Source: Sambucus nigra
Taxonomy: Eukaryota; Streptophyta; Magnoliopsida; Dipsacales; Adoxaceae
Length of the DNA stretch: 64,000 nt
Assembly: GCA_949130495.1 (NCBI GenBank)
Contig: OX422221.1
Coordinates: 149,753,405 to 149,817,404 of the forward strand
Direction of reading: 5' to 3'
Shown: one piece after another, positions 35,113-45,820 of the stretch
Layout of the letters: each line of letters opens with the position of its first letter
Position numbering within the stretch: the first letter of the stretch is position 1
Program-made: the position numbers and the translations under genes
The notes under the pieces: model-generated
What the model was told of the DNA's origin: nothing
The model's input: only the letters and a program-made list of their open reading frames with translations
Database searches by the model: none

Positions 35113-35379
35113 GATATCACCTTCCATTACCTATCCCGAGCAAAAAACAACCTAGCCGATGCTCTCACTACTTTGGCTTCCATGGTCGACATGCCCGAGG
35201 GCATAACAATGACCCCCTTCCTAGTTCAAAAATAAGACAGACCGACCCATTGCTACCATATTGAGCTTGTCTCCACTGAAGATCCCGAACTAGCCAATTG
35301 CTGGTACTATGATATTTGGTGCCTCCTCAAATATGGTAGGTACCCCGAGGGTTCCAACAAGAACGACCGAGCTACCTTC

Positions 35380-36545
35380 TGAAGGCCGGCTGCTCAGTAC
35401 ATCATCTACCATAAAGCACTACTCAAGAGGAATTTCGATGGAACTCATTTGCACTGTATCGCAGGGGCTGACATTGAAAAGATAATGTATAAAATCCACA
35501 GTGGGGAATGCAGACCTCACATGAACGGTCACATGCTTGCCAAAAAGATCATTAGATAAGGCTACTACTGGACCACCATGGCCCGGGATTGCACCGCCTA
35601 TGTTTGGAGGTGCCCTAAATGCCAACAGTTCTCCAATCTCCAACATCTACCTCCGCGGGAATTATACAACATGACTTCTCCATGGCCGTTCTCCACCTGG
35701 GGGATCGACATCATAGGGAAGGTTACACCAAAAGCGTCAAACGGGCATGAGTTCATCCTGTTTGCCATCAATTACTTCACCAAATGGGTCGAAGCTGAGT
35801 CATACGCAGTATTAAATTCCAAGAAGGTGGCCAAATTCATCAAGAAGAATATCATCTGTCGATATGGGGTCCCGCACGAGCTAGTGTCGGATAATGGTTT
35901 GCACTTTGAGGCAGAAGTCACAGAAATAGTCAACGAATACGGGATTCAGAGACACAAATCTTCTCCCTACTGACCTCAGACCAATGGTGCAGTTGAGGCC
36001 ACAAACAAAAACCTCAAAGCCATCATCATCAAGATGAACGAAAGTTGAAGGGATTGGGCCGACCGTGTCCCCTATGCCCTCTAGGGCTATCGAACCTCAA
36101 TTCGAACCTCTACTGGGGTTACCCCTTACTCCCTGGTTTACGGCATGGAGGCAGTCCTACCTGTGGAGCTAGAAATAACCTCGTTACATGTCATGCTCGA
36201 AAGTAAGGTTAGTTAAGAAGACTGGTGCCAAGGCCGTCTTGATGAAATGACACTCCTAGATGAACGGAGATTAAAAGCTCTTTACCACATACAATGATAC
36301 CATCGACGAATAGCGCGATCATTCAACAGGAGAGTCAAGGACTGTGTGCTCGAGAGGGGGATTTAACCCTCAAAGAGATAATTGAACCCATCTGGGACCC
36401 CAGAGGAAAGTTCAAACCCAATTGGAGCGGCCCGTACATTATGAAGAAAATCTTATCCGGCGGTGCCTCCATGCTCACTGACCTGGATGGGGAAGAGATG
36501 GCTCATCCAGTCAATCTGGACCGTGTCAAGAAGTTCTACCCCTAG
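35380..36545 (+). pseudogene. Element 3 integrase
   Basis: Zinc-binding HHCC (IHSGECRPHMNGH ... CPKC), then the core: GIDIIGKVTPKA (first D), ELVSDNGLHFEAEV (second D), GAVEATNKNLKAII (E). GYRTSIRTSTGVTPYSLVYG and a C-terminal beta-barrel-like part (GDLTLKEI ... FKPNWSGPYIMKKILSGGA) follow. Stops occur at 35,380, 35,557, 35,971 and several places between 36,040 and 36,300, with a frameshift near 36,355. No chromodomain follows, consistent with a non-chromovirus. Confidence 0.88.
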
Positions 36546-37080
36546 TCCAAAATCTCAGCGCGCTACGACTCTTATCATCCCCCTTCTATTCTAAAAAAAA
36601 ACTCTCTCCATTCCCTCTACCCAGAACTACGTGGGCCTGATCCTCCGCAAAAACTATTTTCAAACTATTAAGAACTTTTTCAAAAACCCCAGAGGTACGT
36701 AGGCAGCTCATAATCCTCACATGAGCATGGCTCCTTCTTTTTCATAAAATACCATTCTTTTCTTACCCCCGAGAAAGACAGTTCATTCTAAACATCTACT
36801 AGAACAAAAGAATTATGTATGGCTTAGCGATTGGTATAGATAATTCCAAATACAAAATTCATCGAAAGGCACAGATGGATGATCAGAAACTTATTTATTT
36901 CATTAAATAAGAAACTATAGTATGAATTACATAAGAAAAGAGAACGGATAACTCCCTTCCCCCTACTACCATAAAAACTAGACAAAATCCCCCACATCTG
37001 TTACATAAATAAACTCCCAAGGAGTCCTACCCACAGCCACCCGAAGAGCCTGCACCCTCATCATCCACGTCCTGAGGACC
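36546..37080. other. Spacer between integrase and antisense genes
   Basis: About 535 bp with no gene. It holds cagaggtacgtaggcagctc (36,690-36,710) and A-rich runs. The plus-strand gag-pol transcript and the minus-strand antisense gene converge here, so both 3' ends would lie in this stretch. Confidence 0.6.
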
Positions 37081-38318
37081 CTAATTTTCTCCTGCCTGAA
37101 TGGAGTGCCAAAAACACTCCATGGACCGATGATCCTTAACCATCTTCGAAAAGAACGCAACACCCTCTTCCATGGAGTCAGATAAAACAAACCACCTCCG
37201 ACCGGTCTCTACTGCCAACATCTTGCTAACTACTTTCCTCCACAACCACTTTATATAATCTTTGGGGACATGGCAAACGTTCCCAACAGACTGAGAGGGA
37301 CGGGTCGACGGACGCCGATTTTCCCACAGAGATCCTAGCAACAGACGTAAGCGCTCAGTCAAATCTTCTACTGGAAAGAAATTTGAGGTCCGAGGGGGCA
37401 CGACCTGCGCCCAGCCAAATTGGCACAAAAACCACTAAGGGAAATAAAAAGAGGTCTGGCTGAGACCAACCAGCCGTACATATGAATATTCTCCTAGCTC
37501 CACAACAGGTTGCAACTATCCCCACCAAGGCACTGACCAATACAGCCCACAAGCCCCATGCTCCACAAGCCAATTCTCCCAATTCTGAACATACAGGCCC
37601 ATGCGGATGAAGTAGCACGAAAAGAAGTTGGGTACAGCTGACAAAGTATATTCTGGAGGAGTCGAAAAGTGGAATCTTTCAGACAACCACATGAACAGCA
37701 TCACAAGGCTACCCTTCAAAAAGTCTGAATGGCCTTCTCTCCAAGCATCCAGGCCATTCAGAGTCTTTGTCAATATCACCGCCGCAGGATTGCGATGGTA
37801 TGACATCCATGAGGTAATGGCTGAAAGTTATGGGTCCACCAGCAATTCCCCAGTCACCAATAGCAATTTTGAAACCAGGCCCAGAACGACGGCTCTAGCA
37901 TATCCAACATCACTTACTTCCCGCGAACGCACAGACTACAACACCACCGAGAGGGAGATCATTCCTTTGGCCACTAATGACCTGGCCGCCGAAGGCGAGA
38001 TATGAAGAAGCTCGACCAACAAATAACAAGGATAATGGGAAAATTTGGGTAAAGCCGCGGCAATACTAGGATTCACGCCCAGTATGGCAAAAAACTCCTC
38101 GTAGGTAGGATAAACTTCTTCCAACCCAAAGCAGAATACATGGTCTTCGGGGTACCAAAATTGTACTGCCGCCATCAGCATATTCCACTCAAAAGGTCGA
38201 TTACACCACAAAGAGACTCAACGCATGTTGGAAGCATCATAGTCGACATTATAAGATCACACATGGCTTCCAAGGCTTCGAGGTAGTTGACAAACTCAAT
38301 GCTACCAGGGATAGCCAT
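37081..38318 (-). pseudogene. Antisense gene 1 of element 3: DUF7745-like protein
   Basis: Minus-strand gene opposite to gag-pol. I chose the ATG at 38,318 (MAIPGSIEFVNYLEALEAMC) because it lies ~75 nt downstream of a TATA box. A frame change near 38,210 leads into NRPFEWNMLMAAVQFWYPED, HVFCFGLEEVYPTYEEFFAILGVNPS, typical of plant DUF7745 proteins (frequent in gypsy-rich regions). Further pieces follow in shifted frames: ILTKTLNGLDAWREGHSDF with SLVMLFMWLSERFHFS (37,516-37,806) and a C-terminal part to 37,081. At least two or three frameshifts make it a pseudogene. Function of the domain is unknown. The assignment is from memory of the motif pattern. Confidence 0.6.
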
Positions 38319-38387
38319 CTTGCAAGACTAAAAGATGATGGGTGGGTATGAAGAATGTAAAAGGAGTGAGGAAAACACTCCACCCTT

Positions 38388-38402
38388 ATCCCTTTTTATA
38401 CT
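38388..38402 (-). promoter_or_regulatory. Candidate TATA box of antisense gene 1
   Basis: On the minus strand aagtataaaaaggg, about 75 nt before the ATG at 38,318. A CT-rich short leader follows. Confidence 0.5.
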
Positions 38403-38522
38403 TAAAAATACTCACAAGGGACATAATCCCTGCAGAAATTGTAAGGAACCCTACCCCCATAAGGAACTAAAGGCTGAAGAGGGTACCAATCAAAGCTTTC
38501 AATTGATGGGACTGGACTGAAC

Positions 38523-38561
38523 TGCCGATAGGCAGCCCAGGGTGCTTGCCGATCGGCAACC
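38523..38561. promoter_or_regulatory. Palindrome pair upstream of antisense gene 1
   Basis: ctgccgataggcag (imperfect) and ttgccgatcggcaa (perfect 14-bp palindrome) lie ~10 bp apart, 120-170 bp upstream of the TATA box. The same motif recurs upstream of antisense gene 2 and, decayed, in the LTR promoter. Confidence 0.6.
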
Positions 38562-39028
38562 CCCCATTTTTGGAAATCTCCCATTTTCCTCTTTTGTCAA
38601 AATCAGAAAAATAAAAATTGATATCCTCAACAGAATTTCAAAATCCCTTTTCCTCCTTATATAATTCCCTTTTTTAAATTTCCTCATTCCTTCTTTGTCA
38701 AGTCAGAAAACTCCATAGAAATAAATTGATATTCTCAAAAGAATTTCAAGAATTCTGTTCCCTCCTTATGGGATTCCCCATTTTGAATAAAATAACTTTC
38801 CTTTGAAAGATTTCTAAAAATATTCCTTTTTTTAGGTCTCAGCAGCAAATTAAAAAGCGCATGCATTCATTTCATCATTAAAATAAAAGATAGGCAAAAA
38901 ACCGCATTACATTGCATATATATATTTTCTGTGTTACATCATTTTTACAGGAAATAAAGAAAATCCAAAAACAACGGGACTCAGCCCGAACCCATATTTC
39001 ACTCCCTCTCTCTCTCTCTCTCTCTCTC
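38562..39028. other. Spacer between the two antisense genes
   Basis: AT-rich, ~470 bp, with a diverged direct duplication (aaaattgatatcctcaacag at ~38,613 and aaattgatattctcaaaaga at ~38,721) and a (TC)n microsatellite from about 39,005. No gene was seen. Confidence 0.6.
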
Positions 39029-41092
39029 TCAAGAATTTCCATCCCGGCGACGCGCTCTCTTTCCCCTACGGTGAGACGACACGCCCCCACTACCCGAGCC
39101 AGAGTCTCCCCTGGACGAGGATGACGGCACCAAGAAAGAAGGAACAGGGACAGCCTCCCGAATGTGGGAAGTCGCCAATGATATCCAATCCCTGATGTCC
39201 CCGAGCCAAGTGGTCGACACCCAGATTTACAGCAAAGGAAAGGCAGAATCAGTATCAAGCAAAAGAAATCAAAAAAGAGAGGAAAATAACCTAAAGGTTA
39301 CCGCAGAACGAAGGACGTCCTTTATCAAGCCCAGCTCCTCCGAATCAATCGCAAGAGGACGGTGTAGCATCGGTACCGTCCCTCCATCATCCCACCGGAT
39401 GTTGTATGAAGGAGTGTGCAGCCGAACAAAAGGGACCTCGAGGTCGCCGCCGCCGCAGGTACCGACGGACCACCACCACTGTGGGAAGACCCCACCGCTC
39501 GAATCGAACCAGCAGGAGGGAAAGGCAAAGCGTCATTTTTAGTGGGCCCCATCAACCAGCTCGTCACAAAGTCAATATAATCATACGGCATGGCCATATC
39601 AGTATACAACGCATAGGACTAGCCAATCATCGCCGCGATCCTTTCATCCTCCAATAATTATCGCTCCCGCATCATAGAAGTAGGAGGCTGCACGGGAGGC
39701 ACCACCACCTCCTCCTCAGCAATCTGACGGATCAACCTCTCCCCGAGGTACCAGGAATGTCCAAACTCATGCGCCAACAAATGCCTCATCTGCGCGTTCA
39801 CCCCAGTCACCCCCGTATCCTGAATGGCGGTCCCCTGAGGATAAAAGGTCACCTGAAAATCCCCAAGCACGCATAAGTCAATACAGAATTAGAAGGTGCA
39901 AAAACTAAGGCTGAAATGGAAAGAGTCTTACCCTACCACTGGTCAGGTCATTCAAGACCTGACGCACCGCCTCCAGGGAGAGAGATCCCTTCGACTGCCG
40001 ATTAGCCTTACGCCATCGATAAAAGTGACAGAAGTCCCCGACGGTGTCGTCCTTCAGAGCAATTAGTGGGGTGTTGCACCCAATCACCTCATAAAACCAC
40101 GTCTGAATTCATGAGCAAAAAGTGACGCATAAGGAAAATGCGAATGCATGAAATGGAAATGCGCAAAGTAAAGAATACCTCAAGGAGATACGTGGCTCCA
40201 TTAAAAGTTTTCCGGTAGCACCGACTGAATGCATCTAGAGAAGAGTAAAGGGTCGCCAAGGTCAGACTCCCCCAATCATAGAAAGGGATGTTCGAAAACA
40301 TCCTCCAGTATGGCAAAACCACAAATGAAACCTCCCAGCACCAAAAAAATGAACAACCGGGCCATCTGCCTCACTTGCAGTCCATCCTCCACATCAACCA
40401 TCCTGCTCAGCAAAACATCCTTCATTAAGGACAGCCGAATAGAATCTCCAGAGATTATCCTCCTCACATCACCGAGTGCCGCATACACCGCCTCCGGCCT
40501 CACCCGCAAAGAGCGGTCCACCTCTATCTGCTCCCCATCACAATCCAGCCCCAGCAGTTGCTGCACATCTATGGGATTCACCGTCATCTCCCCGAAGCCA
40601 AAATGAAAAGTATGGGTAGTGTCCCACCACCTCTCCCCCAAGGCACACAAAACTGCTGTCGAACGAGGCGTCTCATCCAGCGCAGCCGCCAACCTCCCAA
40701 AACCCGCTGATGATACCATCCAGCACACCACGGGTGGAAGATACTCCCAAAAATCCCTAAGCCCCATCGTCTGGTGGGCACGCATGTTCTTCAAAGAAAT
40801 ATCCGACTGGTGAAAGGAAAAATTCAGTCAAAGGTCAAGAAAAGGAAAAATCACCCAAAAAGGAAAGAATGCCAAAGGTCAGGTTACTTACATAACCATC
40901 GGGAATCACTGTCGAAGAGCGATGACGCGACATCTCCCGCACCAAGGTTCGCTCATCCGCAACATGCTCGAATTCATAAAAGGCATTCTCATTCCCCAAA
41001 GAAAGGGGCACCTTATCCCTCCAATCCACATTCGCCCAGTCATCAACGGTCAACCACTCCCAGTGGAGAGCAGTGCTCACAAAAGGGGCCAT
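39029..41092 (-). pseudogene. Antisense gene 2 of element 3: plant mobile domain protein
   Basis: Minus-strand, multi-exon gene. Exon 1 is 41,092-40,892 (MAPFVSTALHWEWLTVDDWA), ending at a donor gtaagtaac. Exon 2 is 40,806-40,179, after an acceptor ttcaccag; exon 3 is 40,102-39,932; exon 4 begins at 39,852. All carry GT-AG borders. Exon 2 holds the plant mobile domain signature ERWWDTTHTFHFGFGEMTVN, PIDVQQLLGLDCDGE and FLVLGGFICG, then WGSLTLATLYSSLDAF. This domain is known from the MAIN/MAIL proteins and from transposons. The final part (39,029-39,220) is a Ser/Arg-rich tail. Exon 2 is frameshifted near 40,320, and the region 39,655-39,400 has frame changes. Exon borders are unusually intact for so old an element. 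Confidence 0.72.
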
Positions 41093-41185
41093 TTCTTGAA
41101 GATCGGAATGCTAGAATGATTCGCAGAGAGGAATCGCAGAAAGAGAGAAGGCAGGAAGCTGTGAAAAATGGGGGGAGTTCGCCCC

Positions 41186-41197
41186 CTTTATATAGGA
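41186..41197 (-). promoter_or_regulatory. Candidate TATA box of antisense gene 2
   Basis: On the minus strand cctatataaagg, about 95 nt before the ATG at 41,092, with a pyrimidine-rich leader between. Position and sequence are typical of a plant core promoter. Confidence 0.6.
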
Positions 41198-41204
41198 GGC
41201 CATA

Positions 41205-41326
41205 AGTAATGCCGATCGGCAACCCACCTCACCGTACCGATCGACACTGTCTCCTCACCTTCCCGAGGCAGCCCAAAAGTCCGTGCCACTACCGAGTGAC
41301 ACCTCTGAGTCTATGCCGACCGACAC
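41205..41326. promoter_or_regulatory. Cluster of TGCCGATCGGCA-like motifs upstream of antisense gene 2
   Basis: aatgccgatcggcaaccc, cgtaccgatcgacactg, ctaccgagtgacacctc and atgccgaccgacaccc occur within ~120 bp just upstream of the TATA box. The first is a near-perfect palindrome. Related copies lie near antisense gene 1 and in the LTR promoter. Confidence 0.6.
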
Positions 41327-41960
41327 CCCCTTTAAATTTCATACAAAAATTCCCAGAAAATACCAGAAAGCCTCGAAAAATCCCCAGAAAATTCCTAAAA
41401 ATCCCAGGAAGGATTTAGAACGTTTTCATCAAGGAAATTTCACACTCCTTCGGGCGACACATCATTTTCCCCAAAGGAGCCCTCAAAATTCAGGCGATTG
41501 ACCTCTCGGGCAAGGCGTCCGGACCACCAAATCACCTCCTCATCATACTTTACAACCATCGTCTATCCGGTGCGGTACAATATCACATGGTATTTTTCCT
41601 GACAGAAATCAGAAGAACCATTCGCCCCGAGCAATCTCCCCCAAAGGACAATCCAAATCTTCCCCAGCTCCTTCATCATTCCCCAATGGAATCTCAGATC
41701 CAATTCTTATTCCCAGCGGAACCCCTCTTCCCCAGCGAAATCCTCAAAAACTAAGTGAAAACTCCTCCAGGCAAAGCTACGAAAAATCCCTAAGGATCAC
41801 ATGATCACTTCCCCAGCGGAATTCTCTTACAACACCCAAAATAGGTTGTTCTCCCCTGCGAGGTCTCCTAAAAAGGTTCCCCCAGCTAGAAGCTCCCCAG
41901 CTCAAATCGGAATCACAAAGCTCTTTCTCCAGAAGAATCAAAATACAATCTTTATCTACT
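41327..41960. other. Spacer before the 80-bp array
   Basis: About 630 bp, A- and C-rich, with irregular recurrences of ttccccagcggaa (about 41,655, 41,710, 41,728 and 41,810). No gene was seen. The polypurine tract and the first ~0.3 kb of the right LTR, expected hereabouts, were not found. Confidence 0.6.
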
Positions 41961-43092
41961 CTTGGGTCAACATTGGCCCCGGTCTTGGATCGTCATCTTA
42001 GTTAGGTCAGAATTGACCTCGGTCCTCGGTCGTCACCATTCTTGGGTTAGAATTGGCCCCGGTCTCGGATCATCACCGTAGTTAGGTTAGAATTGACCTC
42101 GGTCCTCGGTCGTTACCACTCTTGGGTCAGAATTGGCCCCCATCTTAGATCATCACCTTAGTTAGGTCAGAATTGACCTCGGTCCTCGGTCGTCACCACT
42201 CTTGGGTCAGAATTGGCCCCAGTCTTGGATCGTCACCTTAGTTAGGTCAGAATTAACCTCGGTCCTCGGTCGTCACCACTCTTGAGTTAGCATTGGCCCC
42301 GGTCTTGGATCGTCACCTTAGTTAGGTTAGAATTGACCTCGGTCCTCGGTCGTCACCACTCTTGGGTCAGAATTGGCCCCGGTCTTGGATCGTCACCTTA
42401 GTTAGGTCAAAATTGACCTCGGTCCTCAGTCATCACCACTCTTGGCTCAAAATAGGCCCCGGTCTTGGATCGTCACCTTAGTTAGGTCAGAATTGACCGC
42501 GGTCCTCGGTCGTCACCACTCTTGGGTCAGAATTGGCCCCGGTCTTGGATTGTCACCTTAGTTAGGTCAAAATTGGCATTGGTCCTTGATCGTCAACACT
42601 CTTGGGTCAGCATTGGCCCCGGTCTTGGATCGTCACCTTAGTTAGGTCAGAATTGACCTCGGTCCTTGGTCGTCATCACTCTTGGGTCAGAATTGGACCT
42701 GGTCTTGGATCGTCACATTGGTTAGGTCAGAATTGACCTCGGTCCTCGGTCGTCACCACTCTTGGGTAAGAATTATCCCCAGTCTTGGATCATCACCTTA
42801 GTTAGGTCAGAATTGACCTCGGTCCTTGGTCGTCACCACTCTTGGGTCAGAATTGGCCCTGATCTTGGATCGTCACCTTAGTTAGGTCAGAATTGACCTC
42901 GGTCCTTGGTCGTCACCACTCTTGGGTCATAATTGGCCACGGTCTTGGATCATCACCTTAGATAGGTCAGAATTGACCTCGGTCCTCGGTCGTCACCACT
43001 CTTGGGTCAGAATTGGCCCCGATCTTGGATCGTCACCTAAGTTAGGTCAGAATTGACCTCGGTCCTCGGTCGACACCACTCTTGGGTCATAA
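41961..43092. repeat. 80-bp tandem array made of two 40-bp halves (14 copies)
   Basis: cttgggtcagaattggcccc recurs at 41,961, 42,121, 42,201, 42,361, 42,521, 42,841, 43,001 and so on with an exact 80-bp step up to 43,081. Each unit has two related halves: gggtcagaattggccccggt...gatcgtcacctta and aggtcagaattgacctcggt...ggtcgtcaccact. Halves alternate strictly, so the array is a dimeric higher-order repeat. It abuts the truncated right LTR, and the join falls at a shared attgac/tttgac word. Confidence 0.95.
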
Positions 43093-44894
43093 TTGAACTA
43101 TGTTAACTCTTCATCTTGACCGAGGCTGAATGAATCTTTTAAGGTCATTGAAACCCATTTCCAACAGTCCGTCCTATATGTAATTCTGACTTTCCATGCG
43201 GACGAACGATCCGTTTGACTCCGAGAAGCCACCGAGCGTTTCCCGAGCCCGATCGACCAAAGTCAACACTCCAAACCGGGTCAAACTCTTTAGAATGTCA
43301 AAATACATCTCCTAACCTTTCCAATGGTATGCCCCGTGTGCGATTCAGACTTACCATGTGGACGAACGCGCCGTTTGCGTCCGCGCGATTCCCTGTCCAA
43401 TGGATCGACAAACGCTTCTGAGCCACATTTGACCCAAAGTCAGCTGCCGAACGTAGGAGTGATGTAAAGGACTTTAGAAGGTCTCTGAAATACCTTTCCA
43501 ACGGTATGCCCCGTGTGCAATTCTGACCAACAGTTTGCCCTCGGTGGACAATTTTCCAAAAAAGCCTGAGGCGCACTGCCAAATGGCAGGTCCCAGATCC
43601 TACCTATCGACACCTGCTGATAGGCAGTGCCATGATAGGGCCAATCGGCAGTCCCCTGGGGTTACAAAAGGAGGCCTTGGCCTCATTTGTAGGAAGAGCC
43701 CAGATTTGATAGAAATCTCTCTAAACGAATCACAGAAACCTCTCTCGAAGGCAGCGTTATTTCAACTTCCAAAGCCCTCTTTTGCCTTCATTTTTCATCA
43801 TCCTTTTCATCAAAATTGGTGAATTAACCACTCTCCATCATCATCCAAGCACAAGGACTGCTCTCCAACATTCAAGATCAAGCTCAAGATCTTCAAGAAG
43901 GTCCAACTTTCTCAAACTCTCTCTCTTATATTCTCTTGCATTCCCAATAACTTGTTTTCTTACTTATCACTTTTATAATCTCATCTCACACATCCTAATA
44001 TACTTTTTATTTAGTATTATTGCACATCTCTTAATTTCATATAAATAAAAACCCCAAAACAAGAAAAAGAGGGTTTGCTCATAAATTCCAAGTAGGGATT
44101 CTCACACTTTTTCCACATTTTTCTCACAACTAAAACACCTTTTCTACCCACACACACACTTACAAATAAGAGATACCACATTTGGATTTATGGTATAAAC
44201 CCCACCCCTTTGCTTTGTATGAGAACTACGTGAACTTTGATGCCTTTATAGGCTACGTAGGCATCTCGGGGTAAAACCCAAGACTCGAGTCCTTTCTCTC
44301 ACTTTTTCTCTCATTTCCAATTTTCTATAAATCCATTTTTCTTATATTATATATATCCTTAGTCTTAGTGACACATTACTCCATGTGCGTTATCGTTCCT
44401 TTATAGCGATCAACGTAGGGGTAACCACGTAAATCTTATTTTTCTAATATTACTTTTATAATCTTCCTATGGATGACTCGCTTTTTCTTTTTCATGATAC
44501 AAGCCGAGGATTCCTACCTCCATTCTATATATATATATACACATGCACACATATCACGGGGGGAAAGATAAAGGAAAATAACAAATATCCATGAGAAACC
44601 GAAAGGGCAGAATGGGTACCTAACACCTTCCCATTTCCTAACTAAGCCTCCGAACCCTTTTCGAATCATTTTGGTTTCGCACGCACCAGTATGTCTTTGG
44701 ATGCCATCCTTCAGGGTGGCTTCCTATTTTTCTTTTGTCTATTTTGAGTAAAATAGATTGGCGTCTCTGAATCTCTCTACATTTTTCACACTGGACAAAA
44801 TCGACTTCAGCCGAAGCGCTCTCCCGAGAGGGGACGCGCGAGACCCGAAGGATTCCTCCTCCCTCCATGGCGGGGATGGATGGGGATGGCCATA
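43093..44894 (+). repeat. Element 3 right (3') LTR, missing its start
   Basis: Aligns to 26,491-28,290 of the left LTR throughout, ending gatggccata where the left ends gatggacaca. The first ~296 bp present in the left LTR (TGTAGACACC onwards) have no counterpart here. The TATA core is changed (ttacaaaagg at 43,660-43,670). The following ataag is the second target-site copy. Confidence 0.88.
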
Positions 44895-45720
44895 ATAAGG
44901 GTCTGAGGTCATTACCTTGGATGTTATCCCCATAAACAATCTCACAAAATTAATGATGTTAAAGGTCTGAGGTCATCTCATTACGGTGTATGACCTCCGA
45001 CCTTGTCACCACTGAGTGATGTTATAAGGGTCTGAGGTCATCACCTTGGATGTTATCCTCATAATTAATCTCACCAAATTAATGATGTTAAGGGTCTGAG
45101 GTCATCCCATTACGGTGTCTGACCTCAGACCTTGTCACCACTGAGTGATGTTATAAGGGTCTGAGGTCATCACCTAAGATGTTATGCTCATAATCAATCT
45201 CACCAAATTAATGATGTTAAGGGTCTGAGGTCATCCCATTACGGTGTCTGACCTCAGACCTTGTCACCACTGAGTGATGTTATAAGGGTCTGAGTTCATC
45301 ACCTAGGATGTTGTCCTCATAATTAATCTCACCAAATTAATGATGTTAAGGGTCTGAGGTCATCCCATTACGGTGTCTGACCTCAGACCTTGTCACCACT
45401 GAGTGATGTTATAAGGGTCTGAGGTCATCACCTTGGATGTTATCCTCATAATCAATCTCACCAAATTAATGATGTTAAGGGTCTGAGGTCATCCCATTAC
45501 GGTGTCTGACCTCAGACCTTGTCACCACTTAGTGATGTTATAAGGGTCTGAGGTCATCACCTTGGATGTTATCCTCATTATTAATCTCACAAAATTAATG
45601 ATGTTAAGGGTCTGAGGTCATCCCATTACGGTGTCTGACCTCAGACCTTGTCACCACTGAGTGATGTTATAAGGGTCTGAGGTCATCACCTAGGATGTTA
45701 TCCTCATAATTAATCTTTGA
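44895..45720. repeat. 129-bp tandem array of element 2, right part
   Basis: ataagggtctgaggtca starts units at 44,895, 45,024, 45,153, 45,282, 45,411, 45,540 and 45,669, an exact 129-bp step. Most units carry a perfect 12-bp inverted repeat (for example 45,093-45,104 with 45,120-45,131). It lies just after the end of pol in element 2. With the left part it gives about 8.5 copies. Confidence 0.95.
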
Positions 45721-45820
45721 CATAAGTGCACAATGAAGTAGGATCCGCCATGGGAACTGATCTTTTATTAATAACCTCTTCATAATAAGATGGTACATTT
45801 ACGTAAAACTCTTTGCAACA

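Larger units (their letters stand above)
26195..44894 (+). mobile_element. Element 3: Tat-like Ty3/gypsy element with two antisense genes
   Basis: 18.7 kb element inserted in the 129-bp array of element 2, flanked by ataag (26,190-26,194 and 44,895-44,899). It has a left LTR of 2,096 bp, primer site, long leader, gag, protease, RT, gypsy RNase H, archaeal-type RNase H and integrase on plus. Then come a DUF7745-like gene and a plant-mobile-domain gene on minus, an 80-bp tandem array, and a right LTR lacking its first ~0.3 kb. The double RNase H places it near the Tat lineage. Element 4 at the right edge is the same family. Many stops and frameshifts make it non-autonomous today. Confidence 0.92.

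Noticed and set aside
39029..41092. Plant-mobile-domain gene as a normal host gene interrupted by the nest
   Set aside because: It lies between pol and 3' LTR of element 3, inside the target-site duplications, with frameshifts and a sister antisense gene, so it is cargo of the element.
41961..45720. Regular 40, 80 and 129-bp repeats as a CRISPR-like array
   Set aside because: Repeats are contiguous with no unique spacers, and the DNA is plant nuclear.
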